Source: Porticoccaceae bacterium (lineage in GTDB: Bacteria > Pseudomonadota > Gammaproteobacteria > Pseudomonadales > Porticoccaceae). From it: DNA of 64,000 nucleotides. Below, piece by piece: positions 1 through 9,277 of the stretch. The stretch covers positions 147,512 through 211,511 of the forward strand of contig JAHEHL010000009.1 of the NCBI GenBank assembly GCA_024644595.1, in the 5' to 3' direction. A model generated the notes under the pieces. The model worked only from the letters and a program-made list of their open reading frames with translations, ran no database searches and was not told the DNA's origin. Each line of letters starts with the position of its first letter. Position 1 is the first letter of the stretch. Position numbers and translations under genes: made by a program.

Positions 1-90
1 CTACTGCTTTTTTGACTACTGCTTTTTTGACTACTGCTTTTTTGACTACTGCTTTTTTGACTACTGCTTTTTTGGCTACTGCTTTTTTCT
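1..90 (-). repeat. 15-bp tandem repeat coding VKKAV
   Basis: On the plus strand the unit ctactgcttttttga is repeated five times from 1 to 75, the fifth copy with one change, followed by a degenerate copy to about 90. Read on the minus strand it encodes successive VKKAV units of the histone-like protein. Because the unit is a multiple of three, copy-number change would lengthen or shorten the basic tail without breaking the frame. The array reaches the window edge, so its full copy number is unknown. Confidence 0.9.
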
Positions 91-730
91 TGACCGATGC
101 CTTTTTGGCAGCTGCTTTCTTCACTGCGGGCTTTTTCTCAACAACTTTCTTTGCGGCCTTTTTAGCTGTCGCCTTAGGAGCTGATTTTTTTGCCTCGGCT
201 TTTAGCTTAGCTACAATTGCTTTCTCGGCAGCTTTCACTTTAAGCGCAGCACGCTTTTCGGCCAGTTTCATTTTCTTGGATGTAGCTTTGGCACGCGCTT
301 TTAACCAACGCTTTTCAAAGCGTTTTACAGCAGCTGCAAGATCGGCATCCTGAGCAGCTTGCAGTCTCGCCTCGGCTTTTAATACTGCAGCTTTAGCAGC
401 GGCTTCTGCGGCGAGCAGTTTTTGTTTTATCTGAGCATTTTTCAGCTCAACTTTTGCAGAGCGCAAACCATCACGCAAGGCTGAAGCTTGCTTGCGACTC
501 TCTGATGCCTGCTTTCGCGCAGCAACCAAGCCATTTTTTGCGGCAGCAGTCGGTTTAACCGCGACTCGCGCCTTGGCTTTTTCAACTCGAGAAACAATAG
601 TTGCGTAATTTTTTTTCTGAGTAGCGATTTGCTTTTTAATTGACTCGACAGCTTTGACCGCAGTCTGAAGCGGGGAAACCTGTGTTTTCGCTTTTGCTTT
701 TGAGACTTTTTTCTTTGCTGGGCGTTTCAT
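1..730 (-). CDS. Histone H1-like Lys/Ala-rich protein, C-terminus cut off by window edge
   Basis: The minus strand is open from an ATG at 730 to the window edge, at least 243 codons with no stop. The protein is extremely rich in Lys and Ala. Residues of roughly 1-130 look like an alpha-helical, coiled-coil-prone section, and the tail becomes AAKK and VKKAV repeats that resemble eukaryotic histone H1 tails and Pseudomonas AlgP (AlgR3). Such proteins are thought to bind DNA and compact the nucleoid; that role is inferred here from composition only. A GAGGA ribosome site lies 8 bases before the start. The last visible part is a 15-bp tandem repeat coding VKKAV. The gene follows adk, from which a strong inverted repeat separates it. 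The true C-terminus lies outside the window. Confidence 0.8.
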   Translation of the reverse strand, partial: MKRPAKKKVSKAKAKTQVSPLQTAVKAVESIKKQIATQKKNYATIVSRVEKAKARVAVKPTAAAKNGLVAARKQASESRKQASALRDGLRSAKVELKNAQIKQKLLAAEAAAKAAVLKAEARLQAAQDADLAAAVKRFEKRWLKARAKATSKKMKLAEKRAALKVKAAEKAIVAKLKAEAKKSAPKATAKKAAKKVVEKKPAVKKAAAKKASVKKKAVAKKAVVKKAVVKKAVVKKAVVKKAV

Positions 731-907
731 CTATGCATTCCTCACGTAAATAAAGACAAGTTTTAATATCGTCATTAAAAAACAATATAGACTGTGCGTG
801 TCGCGAAGTTTAAGCAGTTGTGATTTGTTTTTCCAATTAAAATGCCATTTTTAAACAAAAACAGCACTATAAATCAGAAATAGGCCTACATTTAAGGAGA
901 GTTTTTT

Positions 908-947
908 AAAAGCAGTGTTTTTATATTTTTTTAAAAACACTGCTTTT
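908..947 (-). terminator. Inverted repeat after adk, probable terminator
   Basis: Two 15-base arms, 908-922 (AAAAGCAGTGTTTTT) and 933-947 (AAAAACACTGCTTTT), are perfectly complementary around a 10-base AT loop. They lie 12 bases past the adk stop. The arms themselves end in T runs on both strands, so the structure could act in either direction. On the minus strand it would separate adk from the histone-like gene. Confidence 0.7.
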
Positions 948-958
948 ATTAAAGAAAT

Positions 959-1609
959 TTAAGACAGTGCTGAGACCAATCTGGCCTGCACATCACTAAG
1001 ACTACCAACACCATCGATTTTCGAAAAAACGGGCGCGCTGGGATCTTTTTCAGCAAGACTCTTATAAAAGTCAACCAGTGGCTTAGTTTGGGTGTGATAA
1101 ATGTCAAGACGATTACGAATCGTCTCTTCTTTATCATCAGGACGCTGAATTAATGGTTCCTGAGTCTCGTCATCAAAACCTGGATTTTTTGGCGGATTAT
1201 GCTCGATATGATAGACCCGACCCGAGTCTTCATGGACACGACGACCACTGAGACGCGAAACAATTTGCTCATCATCCACAGCGATTTCAATAACGTGCTC
1301 AATGATCACGCCCGCATCAACTAACGCTTGCGCTTGGGGAATAGTTCTCGGAAAACCATCAAAAAGAAAACCGCCGGCACAGTCAGACTGCTGAATACGC
1401 TCCTTGACTAGGGCAATAATAATTTCATCAGAAACCAACCCACCAGAGGCCATAATGTCTTTGACCTTGAGGCCGAGATCAGAGCCCGCTTTCACAGCAC
1501 TTCTCAGCATATCTCCAGTGGAAATTTGCGGAATACTGTATTGCTCAGTAATAAACTGTGCTTGCGTACCTTTACCTGCGCCTGGGGGCCCTAACAAAAT
1601 AACTCTCAT
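959..1609 (-). CDS. adk: Adenylate kinase
   Basis: This gene codes a 216-residue cytoplasmic enzyme that interconverts ATP + AMP and 2 ADP. The P-loop GPPGAGKGT is at residues 7-15, FDGFPRT at 83-89, and the long LID domain at about 122-159 begins [10 protein letters not shown] and ends RPDDKEET. The LID lacks the four-cysteine zinc site, as is usual for Gram-negative long-form Adk. Length is as expected. A candidate promoter lies in the 174-base gap between mazG and this gene, so adk may be transcribed on its own. Confidence 0.97.
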   Translation of the reverse strand: MRVILLGPPGAGKGTQAQFITEQYSIPQISTGDMLRSAVKAGSDLGLKVKDIMASGGLVSDEIIIALVKERIQQSDCAGGFLFDGFPRTIPQAQALVDAGVIIEHVIEIAVDDEQIVSRLSGRRVHEDSGRVYHIEHNPPKNPGFDDETQEPLIQRPDDKEETIRNRLDIYHTQTKPLVDFYKSLAEKDPSAPVFSKIDGVGSLSDVQARLVSALS

Positions 1610-1711
1610 TTACACGATTCCTTGAAATTATTACTGATTACGGGGACTGGACGAAGAGGAGGGATTACCAAACAATCTTATGGAACACCTGCAGCCCCGA
1701 AAAGGTCGCTC

Positions 1712-1740
1712 ACAATACACGGATTGAATTGGTCAGACAA
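1712..1740 (-). promoter_or_regulatory. Candidate promoter of adk
   Basis: On the minus strand a TTGTCT (-35, 1735-1740) and TATTGT (-10, 1712-1717) are separated by 17 bases, about 100 bases before the adk start. An overlapping sigma-E-like pair, GAACTG (1744-1749) and TCAATC (1722-1727) with a 16-base spacer, is also present. Which factor is used, if either, cannot be told from sequence. Confidence 0.35.
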
Positions 1741-1783
1741 GCACAGTTCCAGAGCGAATTTTAGACCTCGGGACTTTTACAGC

Positions 1784-2608
1784 TTACTCATTGCTCTTTA
1801 CTTTCATCCATAGGGCTTCCATTTCACCACTGCTCAACCGAGACATACTACTGCCCTCAGCCGCCGCTAACTGCTCCATGCTTTCAAAACGCCGCTGAAA
1901 CTTGCGATTCGCTCTGCGCAATGCCTGTTCGGGATCAACTGCAAGATGGCGAGCCAAATTGACGCAGCTAAACAGTAAATCACCCAGTTCATCCTCGATG
2001 GCATCGCGGTTATCGTTATCGATTTCTACCTCTAATTCTTCAAGCTCACCACGGACTACAGCGAGAACCTGGGCGCTGTTCTGCCAATCAAAGCCAGTGA
2101 GTGCCGCGCGCTTTTGCAGCTTTTGAGCGCGGCTTAGGGCCGGCAGCGCTAGCGGAATATCATCCAACGTGTTGCACTCACCTTTCTCCGCACGTTCTTC
2201 CGCTTTAATCTGCTCCCAAACTCTTTTTATGCGCGCCTCTGCCTCTAAATCATCTCCTCCGGCGACAGTGTCGCGAACACTTTCCAGAGTGCCGTCGGGA
2301 AATACATGAGGATGACGGCGAACCAGTTTTGCTACCAGCCCACTGACAACCGAATCAAAATCAAAAATATTGCGCTCAGCACCAAGCTGAGTGTAAAAAA
2401 TAATCTGGAATAACAGGTCACCTAACTCTTCACCGAGGTGATTCAGGTCATCGCGTTCAATGGCATCGATCACTTCATAGACTTCTTCAAGACTGTGCTT
2501 GGCGATACTGTCAAAAGACTGCTTAAGGTCCCATGGACAACCACTTTGTGGGTCTCGCAGGCGTCTCATTAAATAGCGCAGATCGTCGACGCTGTACTGT
2601 CTTACCAT
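1784..2608 (-). CDS. mazG: Nucleoside triphosphate pyrophosphohydrolase MazG
   Basis: This 274-residue protein hydrolyses (d)NTPs to the monophosphate and pyrophosphate, cleaning the nucleotide pool. It has two MazG folds: the first with EELGDLLFQ at about residues 59-67, the second with a similar EDELGDLLFS element near 206-215. These acidic residues bind Mg2+. The relA-mazG pair (34 bases apart) is conserved in gammaproteobacteria, and in E. coli MazG is linked to ppGpp-dependent survival of starvation. Start is ATG. Confidence 0.95.
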   Translation of the reverse strand: MVRQYSVDDLRYLMRRLRDPQSGCPWDLKQSFDSIAKHSLEEVYEVIDAIERDDLNHLGEELGDLLFQIIFYTQLGAERNIFDFDSVVSGLVAKLVRRHPHVFPDGTLESVRDTVAGGDDLEAEARIKRVWEQIKAEERAEKGECNTLDDIPLALPALSRAQKLQKRAALTGFDWQNSAQVLAVVRGELEELEVEIDNDNRDAIEDELGDLLFSCVNLARHLAVDPEQALRRANRKFQRRFESMEQLAAAEGSSMSRLSSGEMEALWMKVKSNE

Positions 2609-2642
2609 GGAATAGTCCTTTTAAATAACCATTGTCACCAGT

Positions 2643-4901
2643 CTAATCGGTGACGCGGCGCGCGGCTATGACATTGGGAAGTTGATTCAACTGCGACAAG
2701 ACTGCACTCAATTGATCGAGACCCGGAACGTCCAGCGTCAGAAAAATATGCGAGCCATTCATTGTTTTGTTGCGCGGGGTGCTTTCATCGGTCTGTATTG
2801 AGGCAATGTGCAGTCCGAGACGATCGACCGTTTTAGTGATATCGAGCAACAGGCCACTTCGATCATAGGTATCCAGGGCGATTTTTACGCGATAGTTTTT
2901 CTCTGGCTGACCACCCCACTCCACTTTGATAATACGCTGGCTCTCAGTACTCTGTAGACGGAGAAAATTACCGCAGTCTTCACGGTGGATAGAAATCCCC
3001 CGGCCCTGGGTAATATAGCCACCGATATTATCACCGGGCAGAGGACGGCAACATCTGGCTATTTGGGTCAGCAGGTTGCCAACACCATGAATATAGACAT
3101 CTGAGGATTCAAAACGCTGCGCCGTCTTCGGCTCCTCACTGACCATCGTCTCTATGACGCTGACTTTTCCTTTAATTCGGGCCTGTACCGAATTGATAAC
3201 CTGCTCAACACCCACATCACCAGCGCCAATTGCACTGTAGAGTCCTGCTGCGCCCTGTTTATTGAAGCGCCTTGCAGCTTTTTCCAGATCGATGTGGGCA
3301 ATATTCAGCTGAGCCAGCTCGCGATCGAGAAGTTTTTTCCCCTCGACCTGATTATGTTGCTGATTTTGTTTGCGAAACCAGTACTGCACCTTGCTCCTTG
3401 CGCGACTGGTCTTGAGGTAACCCATAGAGGCAGACAACCAATCCCGCGAAGGCTCACCCTGACGGGCGGTAATAATGTTGACCTGGTCACCGGTTTGCAG
3501 TGCACTGCTCAGCGGAACAATGCGCCCATTGACCTTGGCTCCGCGACAGCGATGGCCCAGATCGGTGTGAACATAATAGGCAAAGTCCAGCGGAGTCGCT
3601 CCTTTCGGAAGGTCAACCACATGACCTTCGGGAGTAAAAACATAGACTCGGTTATCGCTAATCGTCGGCTGAGACTGGGTGCTGGAGTCAGCATTTTCAA
3701 TCTCTTTTGACCACTCCAAGACGTGACGAAGCCATTCGATTTTTTCTTCATAGCTTTTGTCTGTACGCTTTGAGTCACTGCCTTTATATCGCCAGTGCGC
3801 ACAGACACCAAGCTCCGCGGCATTGTGCATATCGAAGGTGCGAATCTGTATTTCCAGAGTCTTTCCCTGCGGCCCAATTACCGCGGTGTGAAGAGACTGG
3901 TACCCGTTTTCCTTTGGTGCCGCAATATAGTCATCATACTCACCGGGAATATTCTCCCAGCGGCTATGCAACCAGCCGAGAATGGCATAGCAATCAGAGA
4001 TGCTCGGAACCAGCACGCGCAGCGCTCGAATATCATAGACTTCAGAGAAACTGAGGTTTTTGCGCTGCATTTTTGACCAGATGGAATAGATATGTTTTGG
4101 TCGACCACTGACTTCTCCTGCAATATTGAGTGACACCAATTGCTCTTCAACAAGATGGATGGTATCGGTGATAAAAGCCTGACGGTCGCGACGTTTTTCA
4201 GCTAACAGAGCGGCCACAGCAGCATAGTCGTTGGGTTGTAGATAGCGAAAAGCCAGATCTTCCAGCTCCCACTTTAAATTACCCAAACCAAGCCGATGAG
4301 CCAGTGGCGCATAGACATCCACCACTTCTCGGGCGACCCGAATCTGTTTTTCACGGCCAACATTTTTGACCGCACGAATTGCGCAGGTGCGCTCGGCAAT
4401 TTTGATCAGAGGCACACGGATATCGTCGATAACCGACACCAGCATCTCTCGGGTTTTGCTCGCCTGTTGGCCGGCCACATGACCAAACACGGCTGTACCC
4501 TGTGCATTGCGCAATGTGCTGATTACCGCCATACGCAATACTTTATCGATTAACCCGGCTACTTCGGCGCCAAACTCGCGACGTACTTTGTCCAGAGAAA
4601 CACGACCTTCACGAACAACACGATAGAGAATCGCCGCCCGCAAGGCGACGGTGTCAAGACTCAATTCAGCGAGAATTTCGGCCATTTCAAGGCCCGTTTG
4701 AAGGCTCCCGGTGTCGGAACCCCAGAGTCTTTCAGGATCAAAATCTTCAGTTAGGGCTTGGCGGGCAAAAGTACAGGCATTGATAAGGCTTTGGGTGTCA
4801 CTTTCAGTAGCCGCATGGCACTGCACAAGGTCCGCAACCCAGGTACCAATATCGACCTGATCGTCGGTCTCCTGAGGATGATGTTGACGAACTTTGACCA
4901 T
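2643..4901 (-). CDS. relA: GTP pyrophosphokinase RelA
   Basis: This 752-residue stringent-response synthetase makes (p)ppGpp on ribosomes stalled by uncharged tRNA. The N-terminal hydrolase-like domain has lost the HD motif, as in monofunctional RelA. The synthetase domain carries GRPKHIYSIWSKMQ and the acidic EYDD motif (EXDD class), which marks RelA rather than SpoT. It is followed by a TGS domain (VYVFTPEGHVVDLPKGA), a zinc-finger region with ARCCRPLPGD and a C-terminal ACT domain. It lies 41 bases after cysM and is followed by mazG. In Pseudomonas an RNA methyltransferase gene (rlmD) lies between cysM and relA; it is missing here. Confidence 0.96.
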   Translation of the reverse strand: MVKVRQHHPQETDDQVDIGTWVADLVQCHAATESDTQSLINACTFARQALTEDFDPERLWGSDTGSLQTGLEMAEILAELSLDTVALRAAILYRVVREGRVSLDKVRREFGAEVAGLIDKVLRMAVISTLRNAQGTAVFGHVAGQQASKTREMLVSVIDDIRVPLIKIAERTCAIRAVKNVGREKQIRVAREVVDVYAPLAHRLGLGNLKWELEDLAFRYLQPNDYAAVAALLAEKRRDRQAFITDTIHLVEEQLVSLNIAGEVSGRPKHIYSIWSKMQRKNLSFSEVYDIRALRVLVPSISDCYAILGWLHSRWENIPGEYDDYIAAPKENGYQSLHTAVIGPQGKTLEIQIRTFDMHNAAELGVCAHWRYKGSDSKRTDKSYEEKIEWLRHVLEWSKEIENADSSTQSQPTISDNRVYVFTPEGHVVDLPKGATPLDFAYYVHTDLGHRCRGAKVNGRIVPLSSALQTGDQVNIITARQGEPSRDWLSASMGYLKTSRARSKVQYWFRKQNQQHNQVEGKKLLDRELAQLNIAHIDLEKAARRFNKQGAAGLYSAIGAGDVGVEQVINSVQARIKGKVSVIETMVSEEPKTAQRFESSDVYIHGVGNLLTQIARCCRPLPGDNIGGYITQGRGISIHREDCGNFLRLQSTESQRIIKVEWGGQPEKNYRVKIALDTYDRSGLLLDITKTVDRLGLHIASIQTDESTPRNKTMNGSHIFLTLDVPGLDQLSAVLSQLNQLPNVIAARRVTD

Positions 4902-4942
4902 TGCTCCGAACTCGAGTTAACACGCTTTACAGGTTTAACAAA

Positions 4943-5833
4943 TCATTCCGCATAGATTCCGGAAGAGAGGTATCGATCACCCCTGTCGCAGATAATAGCT
5001 ACGATAACGGCGTTTTCCACCTGCTGGTTTATCTGCAAGGCGGCGAATATCGAGCCTCCGGACGAAACACCACTGAATATGCCCTCTTCTCGTGCCAGCC
5101 TGCGCATGGTTTCCTCAGCCTGACCCTGCGAGATATCCATCACCTGATCGACTTTCGCCGAATCAAAAATACCCGGCATATAGGCTTTTGGCCAGCGCCG
5201 AATACCGGGAATTGAAGCCCCCTCTTGAGGCTGCAAGCCAACAATCTCGATATCAGGATTTTGTTTTTTAAGGAATGCCGAGGTGCCCATAATTGTCCCG
5301 GTGGTACCCATGGAGCTAATAAAGTGAGTCACTGTGCCACCGGTATCGCGCCAGATTTCAGGGCCAGTGCCCTGATAGTGCGCGAGAGGATTGTCTGGAT
5401 TATTAAACTGATCCAGAACCAAACCCAACCCCTGCTCACCCATCTGCTGAGCGAGATCCCGAGCCCCCTCCATACCCTCTTCCTGGCTCACTTCAATAAG
5501 CTCTGCACCATAGGCAGTCATCGCCCACTTGCGCTCGGCGGTGGCGTTGGCAGGCATAATCAGGGTCATGCGATACCCCATCATCGCCGCGACCATTGCC
5601 AGGGCAATGCCCGTATTACCACTGGTCGCCTCGATCAATCGATCACCTGGTTTGATATCACCGCGCGCCTGAGCATGTTTGATCATACTCAGTGCCGGCC
5701 GATCCTTTACTGAGCCAGCTGGGTTGTCTCCTTCGAGTTTGGCAAGGATAGTATTGGAGCTGTTGCCAGGCATACGTTGCAAACGCACCAATCTGGTGTT
5801 GCCGATGCACTGATCAATGGTGGGGTACTGCAT
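4943..5833 (-). CDS. cysM: Cysteine synthase B
   Basis: The 296-residue PLP enzyme makes cysteine from O-acetylserine and sulfide or thiosulfate. The PLP lysine is K43 within PAGSVKDRPA, and the phosphate-binding loop SGNTGIA is at 71-77. The EGMEGARDLA segment and the overall length fit CysM rather than CysK. Start is ATG. It lies upstream of relA on the same strand, an arrangement also known in Pseudomonas. Confidence 0.95.
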   Translation of the reverse strand: MQYPTIDQCIGNTRLVRLQRMPGNSSNTILAKLEGDNPAGSVKDRPALSMIKHAQARGDIKPGDRLIEATSGNTGIALAMVAAMMGYRMTLIMPANATAERKWAMTAYGAELIEVSQEEGMEGARDLAQQMGEQGLGLVLDQFNNPDNPLAHYQGTGPEIWRDTGGTVTHFISSMGTTGTIMGTSAFLKKQNPDIEIVGLQPQEGASIPGIRRWPKAYMPGIFDSAKVDQVMDISQGQAEETMRRLAREEGIFSGVSSGGSIFAALQINQQVENAVIVAIICDRGDRYLSSGIYAE

Positions 5834-5990
5834 AGCGGTAACTCTTTAATGTCTATCGGTGTATTGTGCCTGAACAGATGCGACGACGCCCCTGCGAGAC
5901 GGTTATAACTCATAATTGTTTTGTCTATCCTGTCGAATCAAATACCGCCAGGTAGAAACGGCAGAGATCTGTTTATCCTAAGAATCCCGT

Positions 5991-6368
5991 CTATTCGCAA
6001 ATAACAACATAGGCCACAGCATAGTCACGCTCGTCAGACAGGCTGAGCAAAACACGTTTGCCGCCAAGACTTTTCATCACTTCAGCAGCACCGCCGAATA
6101 GATCGACACAAGGGGCACCTTTCTCGTCGTTGCTGATAACCATATCCTGAAAGCTGACACCGTGACCTATGCCGGTACCCAAGGCCTTTGCAACAGCTTC
6201 CTTGGCGGCAAACCGCTTGGCGAAAAATGCCGCCGCCTGGCTTTTCGATTGATACTGAACCAATTCCCTGGGGCTGAGGATACGCTCGACAAAACGCTGT
6301 CCTTGACGATCCAGTACTTGCCTAATCCTGGCAATTTCTACTATATCAGTACCGATTGCGATGATCAT
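5991..6368 (-). CDS. acpS: Holo-[acyl-carrier-protein] synthase
   Basis: AcpS moves 4'-phosphopantetheine from CoA to apo-ACP and so activates fatty acid synthesis. The start chosen is the ATG at 6368, giving 125 residues beginning MIIAIGTDIVEIARI, with AGAGGGG just upstream; an in-frame ATG at 6404 would add 12 residues unlike the family. Mg2+-binding and catalytic motifs are GTDIVEI (residues 6-12) and RFAAKEAVAKALGTG. In E. coli and Pseudomonas acpS follows pdxJ; here recO precedes it directly and a tandem repeat fills the gap. Confidence 0.95.
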   Translation of the reverse strand: MIIAIGTDIVEIARIRQVLDRQGQRFVERILSPRELVQYQSKSQAAAFFAKRFAAKEAVAKALGTGIGHGVSFQDMVISNDEKGAPCVDLFGGAAEVMKSLGGKRVLLSLSDERDYAVAYVVICE

Positions 6369-6449
6369 CGAATCCCCTCTGGCGTGTTTTAGATAACACA
6401 ACATTTGAGTTGTTGCTGTTGTTTTGATGGCTGAGTTTACGGTGGCTCA

Positions 6450-6519
6450 TTTTACAGTCAACTATTTGAAGTGAACCATCTACAGTGAACCATCTACAAT
6501 GAACCGTTTACAGTGAACT
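6450..6519. repeat. Five tandem 14-bp repeats between recO and acpS
   Basis: Units run 6450-6463, 6464-6477, 6478-6491, 6492-6505 and 6506-6519, all variants of ATCTACAGTGAACC. The last copy crosses the recO stop codon (6508-6510). The unit is not a multiple of three, so change in copy number would only affect untranslated sequence and the recO end. It occupies the place where pdxJ is normally found. Confidence 0.85.
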
Positions 6520-7236
6520 GTGTGACATCAGATACTGTCGGTAGAGTTCGCGACTGTGCAACTGCTTGCCGTCGAGATAAAAGTTTATCACGCTGCGCAC
6601 GAGCTTTTTAGCGGTTTTCTGTGCCGAGCCCTGGGTAAACTCACCGCGAGCAATATTTAGCAAATCCTCGCCAGAGTAATTTCCCGGCGCCGCATCACGC
6701 TGGTTAATGGCCAGCATCAAGCCCTGCTCGGGGATATATTGGTAGTATTTATCGACCATCAGTGGCTGGCCGGTCTGGGCATCACAGTCCAGCACCAAGC
6801 CATAACCCAACTCTTCCAGTAGGGTTAACTCCAACCGCCGCAGTGAGACCTCATCGGGCAGACCTTTGCAGAGAATAGACATATATTGCCGGTACTGCTG
6901 GTAGAGGTAGGGATGAACATCCTGCTCCTGAAACAGGCGATAGAACAGCTCATTGACATAGAGCCCGGTAAACAGACATTCTCCGTTAAGAAATACCGGC
7001 GCTTGACTCACATCAGCACGGGTCAGCGTCTTGAGTTCACCGCGTCCCTGCCAGCTGAATTGGTGCTCTGTGTAGGGGAATATTGAGCGATTAATACCTT
7101 GCTTATTGGGTTTGCGAAACCCTTTGGCAACACAGCGCACACGGCCATGATTAGCGGTGTACAGATCGACCAGCAGACTGGTGTCGCGATAAGGCGTCGA
7201 ATGCAACAGATATCCTGGCTCAGCTTCGATACGCAC
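6508..7236 (-). CDS. recO: DNA repair protein RecO
   Basis: RecO works with RecF and RecR to load RecA on SSB-coated single-stranded gaps. The 242-residue product starts MRIEAEPGYLLHSTPYRDTS, the N-terminal OB-fold typical of the family, followed by the helical domain. No four-cysteine zinc site is apparent, as in many gammaproteobacterial RecO proteins. It follows era by 5 bases in the lepB-rnc-era-recO operon. Its final codons lie inside a 14-bp tandem repeat, so the extreme C-terminus may vary between strains. Confidence 0.94.
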   Translation of the reverse strand: MRIEAEPGYLLHSTPYRDTSLLVDLYTANHGRVRCVAKGFRKPNKQGINRSIFPYTEHQFSWQGRGELKTLTRADVSQAPVFLNGECLFTGLYVNELFYRLFQEQDVHPYLYQQYRQYMSILCKGLPDEVSLRRLELTLLEELGYGLVLDCDAQTGQPLMVDKYYQYIPEQGLMLAINQRDAAPGNYSGEDLLNIARGEFTQGSAQKTAKKLVRSVINFYLDGKQLHSRELYRQYLMSHSSL

Positions 7237-7241
7237 TGTAA

Positions 7242-8141
7242 TTACTCGTCGATATATCCAAGACTGCGCAGCGCACGCTCGTCATCTGACCAGCCGCTGC
7301 GAACCTTAACCCAGGTCGTCAGCATCACCTTACAGTCAAACAGACTCTCCATATCGGCGCGAGCCTGCTTGCCAATATTTTTAATTCGCTCACCCTTATT
7401 GCCGATAATGATTTTTTTCTGACCTTCGCGTTCGACCAAAATCAATGCACTGATATGCGTGACAGTGCGTTCGACACGAAATTCTTCTATTTCCACTGTG
7501 ACCTGATAGGGAACCTCGGCACCTAACTGCCGAGTAATTTTCTCGCGTACAATCTCTGAGGCCAAAAAGCGTTCGCTGCGGTCAGTAATTTGATCTTCAG
7601 GAAACATATGCATTGCTTCGGGAATAAAGCCTTTTACTTTCTCTTCGAGCTGATCAAAGTTAACTTTCTTGAGGGCTGAAAGTGGAATCAAATCAGCAGC
7701 ATTGACCTTCGCCGATAAAAATTGAAGGTGCGGCAGCAGCTCTTCTTTGTCTTCAATAAGATCCACCTTGTTGATGGCGACAATCACAGGAACCTCGTGA
7801 TTGGAAATATACCTGGCAACATACTCATCCGCCTCACTCCATTCAAAGCGGTCGACAACAAAGATCACCACATCGACATCTGCGATAACACTGGCTGCAG
7901 ACCGATTCATCACCCGATTGATCGCGCGTTCCTGATTGGTATGAATGCCCGGCGTATCGACAAAGATAATTTGTGTATCGCCTTCAGTTTTGATGCCCAG
8001 CAATGTGTGACGAGTGGTTTGAGGTTTGCGTGAAGTAATACAAAGCTTTTGACCGAGAAGATGGTTAAGCAAGGTTGATTTGCCCACATTAGGACGACCG
8101 ACAATGGCGACATAGCCGCACCGGGTTGACGCATTAGTCAC
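7242..8141 (-). CDS. era: GTPase Era
   Basis: Era is a Ras-like GTPase that binds the 3' end of 16S rRNA and assists 30S subunit maturation. In the 299-residue protein, G1 GRPNVGKS is at 15-22, G3 DTPG at 62-65 and G4 NKVD at 124-127; the C-terminal KH domain includes [14 protein letters not shown]. The start codon overlaps the rnc stop by 4 bases, indicating translational coupling, as expected for two genes that act on rRNA. Confidence 0.97.
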   Translation of the reverse strand: MTNASTRCGYVAIVGRPNVGKSTLLNHLLGQKLCITSRKPQTTRHTLLGIKTEGDTQIIFVDTPGIHTNQERAINRVMNRSAASVIADVDVVIFVVDRFEWSEADEYVARYISNHEVPVIVAINKVDLIEDKEELLPHLQFLSAKVNAADLIPLSALKKVNFDQLEEKVKGFIPEAMHMFPEDQITDRSERFLASEIVREKITRQLGAEVPYQVTVEIEEFRVERTVTHISALILVEREGQKKIIIGNKGERIKNIGKQARADMESLFDCKVMLTTWVKVRSGWSDDERALRSLGYIDE

Positions 8142-8818
8142 TGTTTTGTCTCCAATTCCTGTAGTAGTTTCTCAGCAACTAATTGCTCTGCCTTGCGTCG
8201 ACTGCTGGCAGTTGCCTCAGCGGCGGCTTCGACAGCTGCGATCTTGCAGCTCATGGTGTAAAGGCGACTATGATCCTCTCCCTCGGTTTTTACAACCTGA
8301 TATTCTGGCAGTGGTTTGCCACGTGCCTGCAACCACTCCTGGAGACTGGTCTTGGCGTCTTTAACCGGCATATCCAGTGTCACTGCCTCGAGCTGCTCGC
8401 CAAACCAATTGTGAATGCAAGCCTCAGCCGCGGCCATGCCCGCGTCTCGATAAACGGCGCCAATAAGTGCTTCAACCGTATCACCAAGAATCGAATCACG
8501 GCGATGACCGCCACTTTTCATCTCGCCGGGACCCAGCAGCAGCTCAGGACCGAGATCAAGATTTCGTGCGATTTCAGCAAGCGATTCAGCGCGTACTATC
8601 TGAGAACGAATACGGCTCAGGTCACCCTCACGAGCCTCTGGAAAACGCTGGAATAGAAAACTGGAAATGGTCACGCCAAGCACGGCGTCGCCGAGAAACT
8701 CGAGTCGCTCGTTATTATTGCTGCCGCAGCTCCGGTGGGAGAGCGCCAGAGTAAGAAGCTGTTGATCGCTGAACTGATACTGCAAGCGGTCCTGGAGTTG
8801 CTTGGCATTGCTCGCCAC
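8138..8818 (-). CDS. rnc: Ribonuclease III
   Basis: RNase III cleaves double-stranded RNA, including the rRNA precursor. The 226-residue protein has the catalytic signature [11 protein letters not shown] at residues 36-46 and a C-terminal double-stranded RNA-binding domain from about 155. It overlaps era by 4 bases and follows the DUF4845 gene by 14. Length and domain order are normal. Confidence 0.97.
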   Translation of the reverse strand: MASNAKQLQDRLQYQFSDQQLLTLALSHRSCGSNNNERLEFLGDAVLGVTISSFLFQRFPEAREGDLSRIRSQIVRAESLAEIARNLDLGPELLLGPGEMKSGGHRRDSILGDTVEALIGAVYRDAGMAAAEACIHNWFGEQLEAVTLDMPVKDAKTSLQEWLQARGKPLPEYQVVKTEGEDHSRLYTMSCKIAAVEAAAEATASSRRKAEQLVAEKLLQELETKQ

Positions 8819-8832
8819 GGATTGTCCTCAGG

Positions 8833-9219
8833 TTAATTATGTCGCTCCGCAGTATCATATTCGTTGTTGAATGTAAGCACTACATCCACGTTGCCAAACA
8901 TAGGGAAACGTTTTTCGTAGTTCAGACTGATACGTGTTCCAGCGGCTTCGCGGTCTATGGCGACTCTTGATATATCGATATTGCGAATATTATTTATGGT
9001 AAAAAAATCTGCTATTTTACGCCGAATCTCGGCATCGGACTTGTCGATAATATCAGACTTACCCACCTGAGTGAGCGCCGCCTGAATAACGCTATTATCC
9101 AGATAGTGAGGCCCAAGCTTGAACATCACTGTTAGACAAAACCCAGCCGCCAAGAGCACAAAAAGCGTTGACAGGGTTGTTATGCCCGACTGCGTTTCGC
9201 TGTTTATTACTTTTTCCAT
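8833..9219 (-). CDS. DUF4845 family membrane protein
   Basis: A small protein of 128 residues counted from the ATG at 9219, which has GGGAGA at good spacing; an upstream in-frame ATG at 9258 has no such support. A hydrophobic stretch at about residues 14-33 (TLSTLFVLLAAGFCLTVMF) is probably a membrane anchor or uncleaved signal. The rest resembles the DUF4845 family, which is regularly encoded between lepB and rnc in pseudomonads and relatives. Its function is unknown; position hints at a link to signal peptidase or envelope work, but that is only inference. Confidence 0.85.
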   Translation of the reverse strand: MEKVINSETQSGITTLSTLFVLLAAGFCLTVMFKLGPHYLDNSVIQAALTQVGKSDIIDKSDAEIRRKIADFFTINNIRNIDISRVAIDREAAGTRISLNYEKRFPMFGNVDVVLTFNNEYDTAERHN

Positions 9220-9277
9220 AGCATTCTCCCTGCTCAGGTATTTGATCACTTCCTGCAATCACTCACTGCCTGTCGGG

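Noticed and set aside
12-353. Plus-strand frame of 113 residues rich in Phe, Ala, Thr
   Set aside because: It mirrors the Lys/Ala repeat of the minus-strand histone-like gene; no ribosome site and no natural composition.
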